Shown: piece by piece, positions 17,738 through 26,407 of the stretch
How positions within the stretch are numbered: position 1 is the stretch's first letter
Layout of the letters: each line of letters opens with the position of its first letter
Translations under genes and position numbers: made by a program
Notes under the pieces: model-generated
What the model was told of the DNA's origin: nothing
Databases searched by the model: none
What the model saw: the letters and a program-made list of their open reading frames with translations, nothing else
Origin: Lachnospiraceae bacterium MD308
Lineage (GTDB): Bacteria; Bacillota; Clostridia; Lachnospirales; Lachnospiraceae
NCBI GenBank assembly: GCA_010206225.2
Contig: VIQU02000020.1
Location: forward strand, 167 to 64,166
Direction: 5' to 3'
Length of the DNA stretch: 64,000 nucleotides

Positions 17738-18712
17738 ATGGATCTTTATAGAAAATTTTTACAGCCTGAATATGGAGAAGCGGCGCCGGAAGTGAATATT
17801 ATGGAGCCCCAGATCATGGATATGGAGCATCGGAAAGAATGGAGAATTCAAAGCAATTACGAATCAATAGCAGCGATGACGGCGGCTTATCAAAAGTGTG
17901 TCTGCTACCGGGATATCATGACAGTACAAACGGAGGATACTCTGTGCCGGTGTGAAGACAGAAAGTTTCGTGTCAGAGTTTATATTCCCGGTAAAAGAAA
18001 GACGTATCCGGTAGTCATATTCTATCATGGCGGCGCGTTTTCTATGAACAGTATTGAGGTATATGAGTATGTCCACCGGTATCTCTCGTATTATGGGGAC
18101 ATGATAGTTGTAGCGCCGGACTATCATCTTGCGCCGGAATATAAATTCCCGAAAGGACTAGAAGAGGCGTACAGCACACTTGTATGGACAGAAGAGAATA
18201 TAAAAGGCTATGGGGGTGATCCCGCGGATATCAGTGTATGCGGGGACAGTTCCGGCGGAAATTTCGCGGCTTCGGTATCTATGATGGCAAGGGACAGGAA
18301 AGGTCCCGCGATCAGCCGGCAGATATTATATTATCCGTTGGTGACAAACATAGAAGAAGAGATGACGGATTCTGAGAAGCGCTATGGTAAAGGATATTTT
18401 CTTGAGTATAACTGCATGGAAGATCCAATGGCTCTGTATTTTAACAGCGAAGAGGAGAAGAAGGATCCGCATGCTTCGCCCCTTCTTGCGGAAAATCTGT
18501 CAAAACTGCCGCCGGCATGTTTTATATCGGCGGAGTGTGACCCTTTGTTGGATCAGGGACTTATGTATGCGGCAAAGCTTGAAGATGCCGGTGTTAAAAT
18601 AGAGTATCATATCATGAAAGGTATGGTACATGGTTTTATTAACTGGACATACGGAAAAACATTTGAAGCACTCAATCATGCGGTACAGTTTGTGCGCGGA
18701 AAAGATTTGTAA
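17738..18712 (+). CDS. alpha/beta hydrolase of the hormone-sensitive-lipase class
   Basis: A 324-residue cytoplasmic esterase-like protein (Abhydrolase_3). Oxyanion-hole motif is FYHGGA (residues 95-100, HGGA rather than HGGG), followed by DYHLAPEYKFP. The nucleophile Ser171 sits in GDSSGG; the acid is in AECDPLLDQG and the histidine in MVHGF. No signal peptide. It starts 2 bp after the permease stop, so it is cotranscribed and probably coupled. I infer that it cleaves an ester in the imported compound. Confidence 0.9.
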   Translation: MDLYRKFLQPEYGEAAPEVNIMEPQIMDMEHRKEWRIQSNYESIAAMTAAYQKCVCYRDIMTVQTEDTLCRCEDRKFRVRVYIPGKRKTYPVVIFYHGGAFSMNSIEVYEYVHRYLSYYGDMIVVAPDYHLAPEYKFPKGLEEAYSTLVWTEENIKGYGGDPADISVCGDSSGGNFAASVSMMARDRKGPAISRQILYYPLVTNIEEEMTDSEKRYGKGYFLEYNCMEDPMALYFNSEEEKKDPHASPLLAENLSKLPPACFISAECDPLLDQGLMYAAKLEDAGVKIEYHIMKGMVHGFINWTYGKTFEALNHAVQFVRGKDL

Positions 18713-18732
18713 ATAGATACAGGAGGGATCAT

Positions 18733-19926
18733 ATGTCAGTATTTCAAGAACTAACAGATTACATAGATACAATTGCCATTGTAAATACACATTGTCATAA
18801 GCTGCCTGAAAAATCAGGATTCCCAAACGGACTGAAAGAATTAGTTGAGAATTCTTATCTGGGATGGTGTCATCGTACATGGGATGGAACGAGGGAAGCA
18901 GCGGCAGAGTTTGTAAGAGGACTGAGGCATAATTCTTATTTTTTCTGGATTGAGAAAAGTCTGCAGAAACTTTTGGGTACAGATCAAAGGCTGAATGAGG
19001 AGACATACCTCTGGTTTGAGAAAAGCCTGAGAGAATTTTCTGATTCTGTGGCGTCAGATGATGATTTTCTGCGCAAAGTATGTCACTATGATAAGATCGT
19101 TCTGGATGGTTATTGGGAACCGGGTACAGATCTTGGAAATGCTGAGTTATATACTCCTACTTACCGGATCAATCAGTTTCTGTTTGGATACAGGACGGAT
19201 ACAGTCGATGATAACGGCAATAATCCGTTCCAGGTATACGGATGGCCAAAGGATATGGATTTTCAACAGTATCTGGATAGAATAGAAGAGACCATCAAAG
19301 AAAAAATGGCACAAGGATGTGTTGCTTTAAAGTCTTCGCTTCCGTATGATCGTTCTATCCATTTTCTGGAACGGTCATATGAAGAGGCAGAAAAAGGATA
19401 TCATAACGAGAATGCAGAACAGGAGGATATTGCCGCGTTTCAGGATTATATCTATTTTCATATCTGCAAGATCGCGGCAAAATATGATATTCCGTTTCAG
19501 AATCATACCGGACTTGGAAAACTGGAAGGAAGTAATGCGATGCTGCTCAGAGAAGTGATCAGCAAAAATCCTGAAACCAGATTTGTGCTGTTTCATGGAA
19601 GTTTTCCGTGGACAGATGATGCTTTGGCATTGATCCATAATTATTCGAATGTGTATGCTGATATTTGCTGGCTGCCTAGTATTTCTACAAGTACAGCGGT
19701 TTATTTTCTGAAACAGTTATTGGAGACAGGAAAGGCGGATGCGATCACATGGGGATGTGATTCATGGACAGTGATTGAAAGCTATGGAGCATATCTGGCA
19801 GGACGTTACGCAGTGGCAAAGGCATTGTCAGAGATGATTGAAGATGGGTTTATGACACTCTCAGAAGGAAAAGAAACAGCAGAAAACATATTCCGCAAGA
19901 ATGCGAAGAGAATCTATAGTGTATAG
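18733..19926 (+). CDS. amidohydrolase-superfamily protein (amidohydrolase_2 / uronate-isomerase-like)
   Basis: A 397-residue TIM-barrel metal-dependent hydrolase. N-terminal metal motif NTHCH (His20, His22); further candidates are the His in PFQNHTGLG, the His in VLFHGSFPW and the Asp in WGCDSW, which follows the order expected for the superfamily. Substrate is unknown: the family includes lactonases, decarboxylases, amidohydrolases and uronate isomerases. GGAGG upstream. Last gene of the operon, 20 bp behind the alpha/beta hydrolase and followed by a terminator. Confidence 0.85.
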   Translation: MSVFQELTDYIDTIAIVNTHCHKLPEKSGFPNGLKELVENSYLGWCHRTWDGTREAAAEFVRGLRHNSYFFWIEKSLQKLLGTDQRLNEETYLWFEKSLREFSDSVASDDDFLRKVCHYDKIVLDGYWEPGTDLGNAELYTPTYRINQFLFGYRTDTVDDNGNNPFQVYGWPKDMDFQQYLDRIEETIKEKMAQGCVALKSSLPYDRSIHFLERSYEEAEKGYHNENAEQEDIAAFQDYIYFHICKIAAKYDIPFQNHTGLGKLEGSNAMLLREVISKNPETRFVLFHGSFPWTDDALALIHNYSNVYADICWLPSISTSTAVYFLKQLLETGKADAITWGCDSWTVIESYGAYLAGRYAVAKALSEMIEDGFMTLSEGKETAENIFRKNAKRIYSV

Positions 19927-19970
19927 AAACATAGGACGGGGGCGTTGCAAAATAGATGAGTAATCATCTT

Positions 19971-19989
19971 GGAGCAGCGCTCCATTTTT
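19971..19989 (+). terminator. terminator of the transport-hydrolase operon
   Basis: GGAGC (19971-19975), loop AGC, GCTCC (19979-19983), then ATTTTT. A second small hairpin, GATGA-GTAA-TCATC, stands directly before it. Confidence 0.65.
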
Positions 19990-20046
19990 GTGTTCTAAAA
20001 CAGAAAACGGACTCCGAAGAGTCCGAAATCCATGGTATAATTAGAT

Positions 20047-20285
20047 ATGACCAAATATCTCAAATACCATAAAAAATTATACCGAATTCGGCGAGACTTA
20101 TCAACTGGTTTTGTCATTAAGTTTGGAAGGTTTGGTTCCTGATGATGATTCTGTCCGACTGCTGAGCCACGAACTGGAGGAATGCGCCAATAAATATACT
20201 TTTGTCTGGAGAAAGTCTGTTGGGAAATGGGAAGAAAAATGCTGCGGAAGATTCAGGAAGCGGTTCATTTCACACGTTCATCGGC
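20047..20285 (+). pseudogene. IS1182-like transposase remnant
   Basis: Begins MTKYLKYHKKLY, then one frame away EFGETYQLVLSLSLEGLVPDDDSVRLL, the typical N-terminus of IS1182-type transposases. After HELEEC it jumps to NKYTFVWRKSVGKWEEK, which matches a region far downstream in the family, so a large internal piece is deleted; a further single-base shift follows. The short inverted repeat GACTCCGAAGAGTC at 20010 lies just upstream. Clearly nonfunctional. Confidence 0.55.
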
Positions 20286-20293
20286 TCTGCATC

Positions 20294-20479
20294 TTAAGCA
20301 TCTGGCTCTGTGATGACTGTTATTTGTAAATTTTTTGCTTCAATCAATGTTTCCTGCTTACATTTCGGACAGTAGAGTGGATAGTTTTTTAAAACGGTAT
20401 CTTCCCTAATTCTGTCACGGGTCTTATTTCCGCAAAGAGGGCAATGTACCCAGTCTGTAATAGCATCCTGCTTACTCAT
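20294..20479 (-). CDS. cysteine-rich KTR-type protein of integrative elements
   Basis: A 61-residue protein with two zinc-binding pairs, HCPLCGN and YCPKCKQ, and the KTRDRIREDT motif that names the Cys_rich_KTR family. These proteins occur on conjugative transposons of Firmicutes; function unknown. Start at 20479 (MSKQDAITDW) is preferred over the ATG nine bases earlier, and it overlaps the stop of the upstream gene, indicating translational coupling. Confidence 0.85.
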   Translation of the reverse strand: MSKQDAITDWVHCPLCGNKTRDRIREDTVLKNYPLYCPKCKQETLIEAKNLQITVITEPDA

Positions 20480-20954
20480 AATCGGCATCTACCCACAATT
20501 CCTTCTCTAAAAACTGCCTTATATATGGGTTATTTTCCTCACTCAATGTAGGTTGAAACGCCATGTAACGGCATTTCTGATACTGTTCACCATCCAAAAC
20601 AAAGGTATATCCCATTACACATTTCGGATTACAATCATCGGGATTGATAAGCCGTTTACAGACAGACGCTTTCTTGATTTCTTTTTTTACCTTTTCGGGA
20701 AGTGTGTCAAGAAAACTCTGGTACTCCTGTATATATTTGGGATAAATACGGAGCTTCATTCCCGTTTTTCGGGATACGAATGTTGCCAAAGTCCTTTTAC
20801 TGCTGTTTAGCACATAAGACACAACATAGCCGCTTTTTTGGAATTTAATGTCGCACTTACAGCCGTTTTCTATCAGATACTCGTTGATTTGATTTACAAA
20901 ACTACGGAAACGATCGTCAACTGTTTCCATAAACATATTAAATTTCTCGTCCAT
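20472..20954 (-). CDS. hypothetical protein of the integrative-element remnant
   Basis: A 160-residue soluble protein starting at 20954, where GGAGAG gives a binding site and the start clears the stop of the upstream regulator by nine bases. No family is recognised with certainty. It has no signal peptide or membrane segment; it carries a Cys-containing segment (SVCKRLINPDDCNPKCVMGY, residues about 107-126) that could bind metal. It lies between an AraC-GyrI regulator and the KTR protein in what looks like one minus-strand operon, suggesting a cargo function of the element. Confidence 0.75.
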   Translation of the reverse strand: MDEKFNMFMETVDDRFRSFVNQINEYLIENGCKCDIKFQKSGYVVSYVLNSSKRTLATFVSRKTGMKLRIYPKYIQEYQSFLDTLPEKVKKEIKKASVCKRLINPDDCNPKCVMGYTFVLDGEQYQKCRYMAFQPTLSEENNPYIRQFLEKELWVDADYE

Positions 20955-20965
20955 AAGTCTCTCCG

Positions 20966-21814
20966 TTATCCCTTTTTTGATACGGGTATCCATACCTCAT
21001 ATTGTGCGTTCTGTGGGTCTGGATTTAAGTAAACCTCAATATCGGGGGCGTTGGCATACTCATATCCAGAGGTCGGAAGCCACTCGGTTATAATCCGCTG
21101 CTCCAATTCCTGTATGGACTGGTTTGTACCTGTTCCAGAAAAGATTGCCCAAGTAGACGCAGGCACGGTATATTCTTCAAACTCATCGCTTGCTTTTGTA
21201 CTGGAAACGGCAATAAAATACTTCCATTGTTCTTCATCATTGCAGGCACTCATGCCCAAAAGTCCCATTGGCGGCGTATTCATCATTCCTGCCAATTTCT
21301 GTATTGTTCCATTTTCGGCGGCGTCCTGCCACATCTTAGGCACAACCATAAAGTTATTTTCGATTTCCTTGTCAAGCGGCGCAGATACGCCAATAATGCG
21401 GAAGGATTCTTTCGTTTCAATTCTATAATTCATTTCTGTCGCTCCTTTTACAGCAATTCTAAACACAATGGGGGAAAAAGATTTCATGGATACTCCCTCG
21501 TCTTTCACGGACGATGGGGCTATCCCGTGAAAAGACTGGAACGCCCTGTTAAATGCAGTCGGAGAATGGTATCCGTACTTCTCCGCTATATCAATAATCT
21601 TTGCATTCCCACCCTGCAAGTCCACCGCCGCTAAGGACATTTTTCTTCTTCGGATATACTCTGCCAGAGTGATACCCGCCATATAGGTAAACATTCTCTG
21701 ATAATGATAGGTAGAGCAACAAGCAATTCGCCCAAGCTGCTCATAGTCAATTTCATCTGTCAAATGTTCCTCAATATAATTCATACTTTGGTTTAATCTT
21801 TCAACCCATTCCAT
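20966..21814 (-). CDS. AraC-family regulator with GyrI-like effector-binding domain
   Basis: A 282-residue protein. Residues 1-105 hold two AraC helix-turn-helix units (DYEQLGRIACCSTYHYQRMF, IIDIAEKYGYHSPTAFNRAF). Residues about 125-282 are a GyrI/BmrR-like small-molecule binding fold (FRIIGVSAPL, WQDAAENG, YFIAVSS, WAIFSGTG, DIEVYL). ATG at 21814 follows GGAGGTATCTC. Relatives control drug or stress responses. First gene of the three-gene operon. Confidence 0.9.
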   Translation of the reverse strand: MEWVERLNQSMNYIEEHLTDEIDYEQLGRIACCSTYHYQRMFTYMAGITLAEYIRRRKMSLAAVDLQGGNAKIIDIAEKYGYHSPTAFNRAFQSFHGIAPSSVKDEGVSMKSFSPIVFRIAVKGATEMNYRIETKESFRIIGVSAPLDKEIENNFMVVPKMWQDAAENGTIQKLAGMMNTPPMGLLGMSACNDEEQWKYFIAVSSTKASDEFEEYTVPASTWAIFSGTGTNQSIQELEQRIITEWLPTSGYEYANAPDIEVYLNPDPQNAQYEVWIPVSKKG

Positions 21815-21932
21815 GAGATACCTCCTTATCCGCACATATTGTGCTTTATGGACATAAATTCACCTTTATTATTATAAGGCTTATTCTTTTATTTTTCCTC
21901 TCTATTCTTGCACAAAAAAGAGAGATGGTTAT

Positions 21933-22709
21933 TCAATAATTGATATTGGCTTTTCGAGCTTGGCTGCATAAATCACGAGTAGATAAAGTATAACTTTTTC
22001 CATCCTTGATAAAATATGTCCCACACTGACGAAACTCAAAATGTACTTTGCGGGCGATACATTGCTCCCGTATGGAAAGCACCCACGCATAGTCAAGTGG
22101 TCTGGCATTTCTGTCTGATTCACCGCCGACTACGACTAATTCAACATTATCAAGATAGTCTGTAAGGCTTATTTCCTCAATCAACGGCTGGCAGATAATA
22201 TTTTTATGTTTAACAGGCAATTTATTGAAAATAGAAAGCCTGTAATCAGCCCTGTCTTGATTTTCTACCGTACAACCAACCGTAACATTCTCGTATCCAT
22301 CGTTCCAGTCCTCTGGGATGCAATCCATAAAGCGTTCAATACGCTTTGTTAAAAAAAGAAAGTGCAGGTCTGAACGCTCCCGTATCATCTGCCAACATTC
22401 AGAACGCCATTCATCGGCGTCCTCAACCAAAAAATCCGTAGAAAAACAAAGATAAACGGTCTGCCCCGATTTAATTTTGTATGCTCCCGATTTATTTTTA
22501 GCGATAGGGACGTAGAAATTATCCGTTTTTACAATTTTGTTTGTATCAATCCCACGCTTGAAATCGCCCTTATGAATGTAACAATACCTACACCCTTCAC
22601 TATGTTTGTGGCAACCACGCCACGGATTCCACATTGCTATGTTTATAACCTTACATTCCCACTGACAGGACAGCGTATCCAGATTTGAATAGCCATAAAA
22701 ATCTATCAC
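21933..22709 (-). CDS. DUF5131 (phage Gp37/Gp68-like) protein
   Basis: Contains the family motif NPWRGCHKHSEGCRYCYIHK with cysteines spaced as in radical-SAM-like iron-sulfur proteins, followed by VYLCFSTDFL, FLFLTKR, NVTVGCTVENQ, VVVGGESDRNARPL and FEFRQCGTYF, all typical. The role is unknown; such genes are found on phages and mobile elements. The start is uncertain: GTG at 22709 overlaps an upstream TGA (TGATA-type coupling), while most relatives begin close to the MWNPWRGC methionine at 22634. Confidence 0.85.
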   Translation of the reverse strand: MIDFYGYSNLDTLSCQWECKVINIAMWNPWRGCHKHSEGCRYCYIHKGDFKRGIDTNKIVKTDNFYVPIAKNKSGAYKIKSGQTVYLCFSTDFLVEDADEWRSECWQMIRERSDLHFLFLTKRIERFMDCIPEDWNDGYENVTVGCTVENQDRADYRLSIFNKLPVKHKNIICQPLIEEISLTDYLDNVELVVVGGESDRNARPLDYAWVLSIREQCIARKVHFEFRQCGTYFIKDGKSYTLSTRDLCSQARKANINY

Positions 22710-22820
22710 CCTTTGTGTTTCAATTTTTCTTGTCGTATAGCGTATTGCCGTTCTTTTTCGACTATTCTTTGCTCTCTATTTTGGACTTTCACTTGTTCGT
22801 GCTGAAACTTTAATACTCAC

Positions 22821-22994
22821 TTAGGCTTTCTTCTTTCTTCTATCAATAGGCTTCTCGGCAATTATCGGTATAAGCCAAACACGATTGATATTCATTGCTC
22901 CTTCAATACGATTTTCTTTGCATAGCCGCTGCACCCACCTAAGCGATACGTTCCATTTTTCTGCGACTTCTTGCGCTGTCATATATTCAAACAT
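22821..22994 (-). CDS. excisionase-like small helix-turn-helix protein
   Basis: A 57-residue protein starting MFEYMTAQEVAEKWNVSLRW and continuing VQRLCKENRIEGAMNINRVW, which is the MerR/excisionase-type winged helix used by integrative elements to bind DNA arms. Start fixed by GGAGG six bases upstream. Between it and the DUF5131 gene an open frame of about 30 codons (EQVKVQNREQRIVEKERQYA) without a start looks like the tail of a deleted gene. Confidence 0.75.
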   Translation of the reverse strand: MFEYMTAQEVAEKWNVSLRWVQRLCKENRIEGAMNINRVWLIPIIAEKPIDRRKKKA

Positions 22995-23317
22995 TTTTGA
23001 CCTCCTATTGCATACTGTATATAGTATAGCCGCTTGAACGAACTATATCAAGTGCAAAGGTATGAACTTTAACCAAAGTTGCCCGAAAAGAAAAGCAACA
23101 GAGCTTTTACCCTCTGCCGCCATATTGCCTTGCCTATGCGAAAATGATTTCCTCGTTCACAATCTCCCTCGCACACGCCCGTATGTTATTGAGGCGTCCG
23201 AAAATCCCAACTTTAAAGAAATCCAAACTTTCTTCTGTAAATCCTTTATTTAAGGCATTTTCCAATAGAAAAGTTTGGATTTTATATAAGTTTGGATTTC
23301 AGGACAAATCCAAAAGT
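22995..23317. other. gap with gene debris and a repeat cluster
   Basis: On the minus strand a 26-codon open tail (KVGIFGRLNNIRACAREIVN then EEIIFA and a stop) appears to be the 3' end of a deleted element gene; I do not recognise it. The right part is occupied by repeated AAATCCAAACTTT words, given separately. No intact gene seen. Confidence 0.35.
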
Positions 23318-23325
23318 TTAGATTT
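23202..23325. repeat. cluster of AAATCCAAACTTT-type repeats in both orientations
   Basis: Copies: AAATCCCAACTTT (23202-23214, one change), AAATCCAAACTTT (23219-23231), its reverse complement AAAGTTTGGATTT (23270-23282), AAGTTTGGATTT (23288-23299), and a self-palindromic AAATCCAAAAGTTTAGATTT (23306-23325) that runs into the 3' end of tnpV. Spacing is irregular, so this is not a CRISPR. It resembles a protein-binding array such as iterons, operators or recombinase arm sites. Confidence 0.6.
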
Positions 23326-23638
23326 TCTGAACCCATTCTAAGGCGTTATCTTCTTTTAGGCGTTCCATTATGCCCTGTGCCTGTTTCATGCCTTCTATGA
23401 GCCTTTCAAAGCGTTCCTGCGCCTGCTTGTCAATGTCGGCAAGGTATGTATTCAGCCTGCCGCTTGAGAGAAGATTGGTGTATGTAACCTTGCGGTAATG
23501 CTTCAGATATTCTAAGTGTCTCTGTCCCCATATGCCTATCGGCCGTTCTTTTTCAGCGGGTAAAGCTATACACGGTATTAGGTAATCTCCTTGCCGTTCG
23601 TATTTGCCGCCCAGTTCCTCAAAAATCGTCTTTGCCAT
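23318..23638 (-). CDS. TnpV-family transposon-encoded protein
   Basis: A 106-residue protein. TIFEELGGKYERQGDYLIP, then PIGIWGQRHLEYLKHYRKV, LLSSGRLNTYLADIDKQAQE and LEWVQ are all hallmarks of the TnpV family, which accompanies serine-recombinase transposons of Clostridia. Function unknown. GGAGGTAACAGAC precedes the ATG. No recombinase gene is left beside it. Confidence 0.88.
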   Translation of the reverse strand: MAKTIFEELGGKYERQGDYLIPCIALPAEKERPIGIWGQRHLEYLKHYRKVTYTNLLSSGRLNTYLADIDKQAQERFERLIEGMKQAQGIMERLKEDNALEWVQKI

Positions 23639-23960
23639 TGTCTGTTACCTCCACATTCATTTTTATTTTGAATGTCCGCAAAATCCGTCCTACATCCGTG
23701 GAGCGCAGGGAAGCGCAACTGTGTACAGCATTGCTGATGTCAAATCATCTCGTATCAGTGACTTTCCGAAAATAAATTTACCGCCTTTGTTCATCTGTGG
23801 CATATATCATCAGCTCCTTTTCTTAAAAGTGGAAGTCCACTATACCATAAGAAAATTCAAATGTCACTAAGGCTCTCTAAAGCGTGGAAAATTATTTTTT
23901 GGCATAGTGAGAATGGTTAATTGTCAGGATATATTTTTAGCGAGTGAGTTCCTGTTGTCT
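23639..23960. other. gap without recognisable gene
   Basis: No coding sequence seen on either strand. A weak minus-strand promoter-like pair (TGACAT and TATAGT, 16 bases apart) lies near 23840-23870 and could serve tnpV. The 3' half contains short inverted words (GTGGAAGTCCAC near 23829). Confidence 0.25.
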
Positions 23961-24260
23961 CTAATTGTTTTCGGAAGCGTTATTCTCCGAGTAGTAACGG
24001 AACGCTTTTACGATATAATCAGAAGCCCCCTCTCTATATTTGCTATCAGTCATGCTTTTGATATAATCGCTTGAATGTGTGTTGATAAGCATATTCATGT
24101 AGGATTTACTACAAGATATGGATACGTTAGTGCTGTTTTCCTGAATAAACGACCATATTTCCTGAACAATGGACTGAATTTTGGAGGAGGAAACATCTTC
24201 TGACAAATCGACGGTTAGTCTGCCATACAGAATATCAGATTGTTTCCCAATTTCTTTCAC
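23961..24260 (-). CDS. hypothetical protein, possibly 5'-truncated
   Basis: A frame of 99 codons beginning at GTG 24260 with only a weak, too-close GGAAG. The open frame extends a few codons further upstream to a TGA without a better start, so the true N-terminus may be lost. Residues 14-40 (YGRLTVDLSEDVSSSKIQSI) look soluble and structured; no family recognised. It sits downstream of an Xre-type regulator in the element remnant. Confidence 0.45.
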   Translation of the reverse strand: MKEIGKQSDILYGRLTVDLSEDVSSSKIQSIVQEIWSFIQENSTNVSISCSKSYMNMLINTHSSDYIKSMTDSKYREGASDYIVKAFRYYSENNASENN

Positions 24261-24402
24261 TTCTTCCGTTAATTGTGTTCAGCTCCTTAAATTTGTGAAG
24301 AAGCAAGACAGAGATTGCCGGCTTATATCTATTCTGCTCCTATGAGAAAAGAATACAGTATCACGTTACGTGGAAGTCAATACTTTTTGTATAAAATTTT
24401 TA

Positions 24403-24954
24403 TCACTCATTTTCGGGATATATCTTAACAGATATTCCCCGAACACCTTTTTTCACAATCTTGCTATCATCAAGAATACTCTGCTTAACAGCGTCTAAAT
24501 ACTTTGATGGCGCTTCTTCAATCGCACGTTGGTGTTCTTCCTCTGACGAGAAGCGTTCCGTATCATTTAAAAGGTTCTCCTGCCATTCCCTTGCTTTCAT
24601 GTATACGCCCAACCTATGATTGAGCAGGGAGTTCTTAAAAGATATTCTGATTGTAGAGGGATTGAAACTTCCGTCCTCGTACCTCTCTGCTTCCAAGTTC
24701 ATATCTAATTGTTCGTCCATTTTTAAAATCAAAGACAATACATCTGACACTGTTTCTATATCAAAATCCATGAAAACATTGATACTGATACCCAAAGCAT
24801 TTGCAATCTTCATCAGTTGGTCGGGTTTTGGATTGCGGATGCCATACTCATATTTTTTTATTGTGGCGGAATTGATGCCGGAAAGCTGTCCGAGTGTTCC
24901 CTGTGATATGCCACGCAAATTCCGAAAGTGTTTAATCTTTTCCCCGGTAGTCAT
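24403..24954 (-). CDS. Xre-family helix-turn-helix regulator
   Basis: A 183-residue protein. Residues 5-60 are a classical HTH_3 domain (GEKIKHFRNLRGISQGTLGQ, SATIKKYEYGIRNPKPDQL, IANALGIS). The C-terminal 120 residues are helical and charged, with no recognised domain. Divergently oriented to the truncated integrase, the usual place for an element's repressor. The intergenic region (24955-25131) would carry both promoters. Confidence 0.85.
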   Translation of the reverse strand: MTTGEKIKHFRNLRGISQGTLGQLSGINSATIKKYEYGIRNPKPDQLMKIANALGISINVFMDFDIETVSDVLSLILKMDEQLDMNLEAERYEDGSFNPSTIRISFKNSLLNHRLGVYMKAREWQENLLNDTERFSSEEEHQRAIEEAPSKYLDAVKQSILDDSKIVKKGVRGISVKIYPENE

Positions 24955-25131
24955 GCCAATACCTCCGATTTTTGTAATTTTCGTTATTGCTTAGTTCAAT
25001 TCTATCACATTAGGACACATTTGTGTATATAAATTTAAAATAGATCTTGGCATTCACAAAAGTGTGCCGCATAATAAAAACATAAAGGTCACATATGTGT
25101 ACCTAAAATAAAAAAGGAAAGGAGAGATTTT

Positions 25132-25398
25132 ATGTCAGCGACAAGGGACGGAAAGATGTGGCATTGCCAGTTCTATTATAAGGACTGGCAGGGCATAAGC
25201 CACAAGAAGAACAAGCGGAGATTTAAGACAAAAGCGGAAGCGGAACAGTGGGAACGTGATTTCCTGCAACAGCAACAGAGGAATTTAGACATCAATTTTG
25301 AAAACTTCGTACAAATCTATTATGAGGATATGGAACACCGTCTGCGTGAAAATACCATGCCTACAAAGAAATTTGTCAGAGATATGGGATACCTGTAA
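25132..25398 (+). pseudogene. int: tyrosine integrase, N-terminal fragment only
   Basis: 88 codons with a strong AAAGGAGAG site. Residues 1-50 are the Arm-DNA-binding domain of Tn916-like integrases (WHCQFYYKDWQGISHKKN, RRFKTKAEAEQWERDFL), followed by the start of the SAM-like core-binding domain (NFVQIYYEDMEHRLRENT). It then breaks off after TKKFV; the catalytic domain with its Arg-His-Arg-Tyr residues is missing. The deletion joint at about 25380-25400 marks the right boundary of the element remnant. Confidence 0.85.
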
Positions 25399-25453
25399 TC
25401 CTTCTGTGCGATACAAACTATGTGCTGCAGTCTGAGTACAGTGAGGTCAAAAT

Positions 25454-26392
25454 TTATATATCAAATAAACTCAATTGCATATTTTTTTGACTTTTAACTT
25501 TACGTTCTGTTATTTTGTCAGCCCCCGTTATATGACTGCAGAGCAGAGGGGAGGACGGATCATAGGACTGAGAATTCTGTCTGCGGATGGCACAATTATG
25601 ATTGGCATAACAATATACACAGCCATTTTGGCAAGTATTATAGAGCCCTAAATCAATACTCGTAATACAACCGCAATTCAATCTTTGATTTTTGTCTTTT
25701 TCCATATCAATAGAACAGTGTAATAGTTTTGAAATAAGTCTGTCGTCAATACATCGGGCATGTTCTATACCATAAGAAGATAATTCTATATCTTCTGCAC
25801 AAGTATCTATTACCAGATTATGTGAATGAGCAATTTGCGCAAATTTATTTGAAATAATATCTTTCTGAGTATAAGATAATTCATAAATATTTTTTTCATT
25901 AATATTGTGAGAGATTTTTGCATATAAGTCAATAAAACTTATAGTTATTTTTTCTGTGTAATGACATAATTGTTTGGTAAGATACTCAAATTGTTCCACA
26001 TGCCAATCAATAGAATATTTGTCATTAACAATAATAGGATCATAACGCCATACCACACGTTTTTTCCCAATGAGGTTAGATAATGTCTGGAATGTATCAA
26101 TTCTTGTGTTCATATCAGGAAGGTTTGTTTCAAGATCTTTGTCATATGCGTTAAGCGTAAATTGAAAATAGTACATATAATCTGTTAAGGCAGTAAGCTT
26201 GTCCACCATTGGTTTAGGATTTTTACTCCAAAAAACGATGCAATCAACAACATCTGGAGATAAGTTTATTTTACTTATTTGATGAATGTTCATAGGGTTT
26301 CTGACATAGGCATATTGTTCGCTAAACCGGTTTATAATCCAATCTGAAAAGAAGGCAGGTATATCGGTTCTTCGGCTTGCGCTTATTATCAT
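25454..26392 (-). CDS. DUF1848 protein (radical-SAM-like, cysteine-rich C-terminus)
   Basis: A 312-residue protein starting MIISASRRTDIPAF, the diagnostic N-terminus of DUF1848. Also visible are VFWSKNP, YFQFTLNAYD, RVVWRYDPI and a C-terminal cluster NCGCITSIDLGLYNTCQNGC with VYCYAN, which could coordinate an iron-sulfur cluster. Enzymatic role unknown. Start at 26392 is preferred to the in-frame ATG at 26407 because of GAGGAAG upstream. An open frame at 26322-26546 (residues such as KYPALTIYPEKVEVHG) overlaps its start and could be an upstream partner, but support is weak. Confidence 0.88.
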   Translation of the reverse strand: MIISASRRTDIPAFFSDWIINRFSEQYAYVRNPMNIHQISKINLSPDVVDCIVFWSKNPKPMVDKLTALTDYMYYFQFTLNAYDKDLETNLPDMNTRIDTFQTLSNLIGKKRVVWRYDPIIVNDKYSIDWHVEQFEYLTKQLCHYTEKITISFIDLYAKISHNINEKNIYELSYTQKDIISNKFAQIAHSHNLVIDTCAEDIELSSYGIEHARCIDDRLISKLLHCSIDMEKDKNQRLNCGCITSIDLGLYNTCQNGCVYCYANHNCAIRRQNSQSYDPSSPLLCSHITGADKITERKVKSQKNMQLSLFDI

Positions 26393-26407
26393 AAAATTCT
26401 TCCTCAT

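Noticed and set aside
23202-23325. CRISPR array
   Set aside because: Repeats are 12-20 bp, irregularly spaced, in both orientations, with no cas genes.
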